From Flavobacterium sinopsychrotolerans (GTDB lineage: Bacteria; Bacteroidota; Bacteroidia; Flavobacteriales; Flavobacteriaceae): a stretch of 64,000 nucleotides of DNA. The notes under the pieces are model-generated. The model ran no database searches, had not been told where the DNA came from, and worked only from the letters and a program-made list of their open reading frames with translations. Position 1 is the stretch's first letter; each line of letters starts with the position of its first letter. Of the stretch, positions 63,882-64,000 are shown piece after piece. The DNA is taken from the NCBI RefSeq assembly GCF_900110375.1, contig NZ_FODN01000007.1, forward strand, positions 62,001-126,000, written 5' to 3'. The position numbers and the translations under genes were made by a program.

Positions 63882-64000
63882 AATGTCGGTTTTTGGGACG
63901 TAAATGAATCTGCTTTTTGTAATGAGTTGTTTTTGAATCTAATTATGGTTTTAGCATAGTACTTTATTGAAACTTAAAAAGTAATGCGTTTGGATAAAAT
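63882..64000. other. Upstream region of the M43 protease gene (window edge)
   Basis: The last ~120 bases contain no gene. They should hold the protease promoter, but no TAnnTTTG match is evident on the minus strand. Confidence 0.3.

Overview
The window looks like chromosome from a Flavobacterium-like member of the Flavobacteriaceae (Bacteroidota). The basis is AT-rich DNA, TAnnTTTG-type -7 boxes upstream of many genes, near absence of Shine-Dalgarno sites, three secreted proteins with type IX secretion (T9SS) sorting tails, DUF4270 and carboxypeptidase-regulatory-like TonB receptor families, and biotin, pantothenate, glmS and atpDC genes of Bacteroidota type. I saw no rRNA, tRNA, CRISPR array, transposase, integrase, phage gene or recognisable defence system. 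This is mostly ordinary core chromosome with a few accessory islands.

Layout. 0.1-4 kb (minus): HAD phosphatase, EamA exporter, metG. 4-6.4 kb: accessory stretch with a lipocalin-like lipoprotein, small unknown genes and several inverted repeats. 6.5-13.6 kb (plus): serS, a TPR protein, a DUF4286 protein, rsmA-mgtE, proC and a small frameshifted membrane gene. 13.6-24.3 kb: nhaA (minus), a dehydrogenase fused to a VOC domain, DUF4234 and DUF2752 membrane proteins, an OlsF-like aminolipid acyltransferase (minus), exonuclease III, an OmpA-like lipoprotein, an aldo/keto reductase and an AsmA-like/GT51 glycosyltransferase (minus). 24.5-30.1 kb (minus): a five-gene group containing radA, then panC-panD. 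30.2-34.5 kb (plus): a starch-synthase-like half protein, a DUF4270 lipoprotein and glmS. 34.9-39.2 kb: TonB receptor plus SGNH hydrolase lipoprotein. 39.5-41.4 kb: atpD-atpC. 41.6-48.3 kb: bioF, a TraB/sigma-factor cassette, bioD, bioA and a ketoacyl synthase. 48.4 kb: recX (minus). 49.3-58.8 kb: two giant T9SS cargo proteins in tandem. 58.9-63.9 kb (minus): bioB, a membrane protein, ribF and an M43 metalloprotease with a T9SS tail.

How the genes work together. bioF, bioA, bioD and bioB cover the late biotin pathway; the ketoacyl synthase next to bioA may belong to the upstream pimeloyl part, for which no bioC or bioH is visible here. panC and panD make pantothenate. The TonB receptor and surface-type lipoprotein hydrolase form a likely uptake pair. 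The two giant proteins share a roughly 540-residue C-terminal module with different N-terminal halves, which suggests a common secretion and display chassis with exchangeable ends.

The most unusual non-coding feature is a dispersed element with CTATTTCCCG and CGGGGCTAG ends at about 4.7, 19.9 and (diverged) 41.4 kb. Its copies carry compensatory changes in both the closing and central stems, as expected for a conserved folded RNA or DNA. Several other word-like inverted or direct repeats decorate the intergenic regions. I found no complete novel multi-gene system; the best leads are this element, the paired T9SS proteins, the dehydrogenase-VOC fusion, a hydrolase with Asp at the nucleophile position and a canonical slippery heptamer in a broken small gene.
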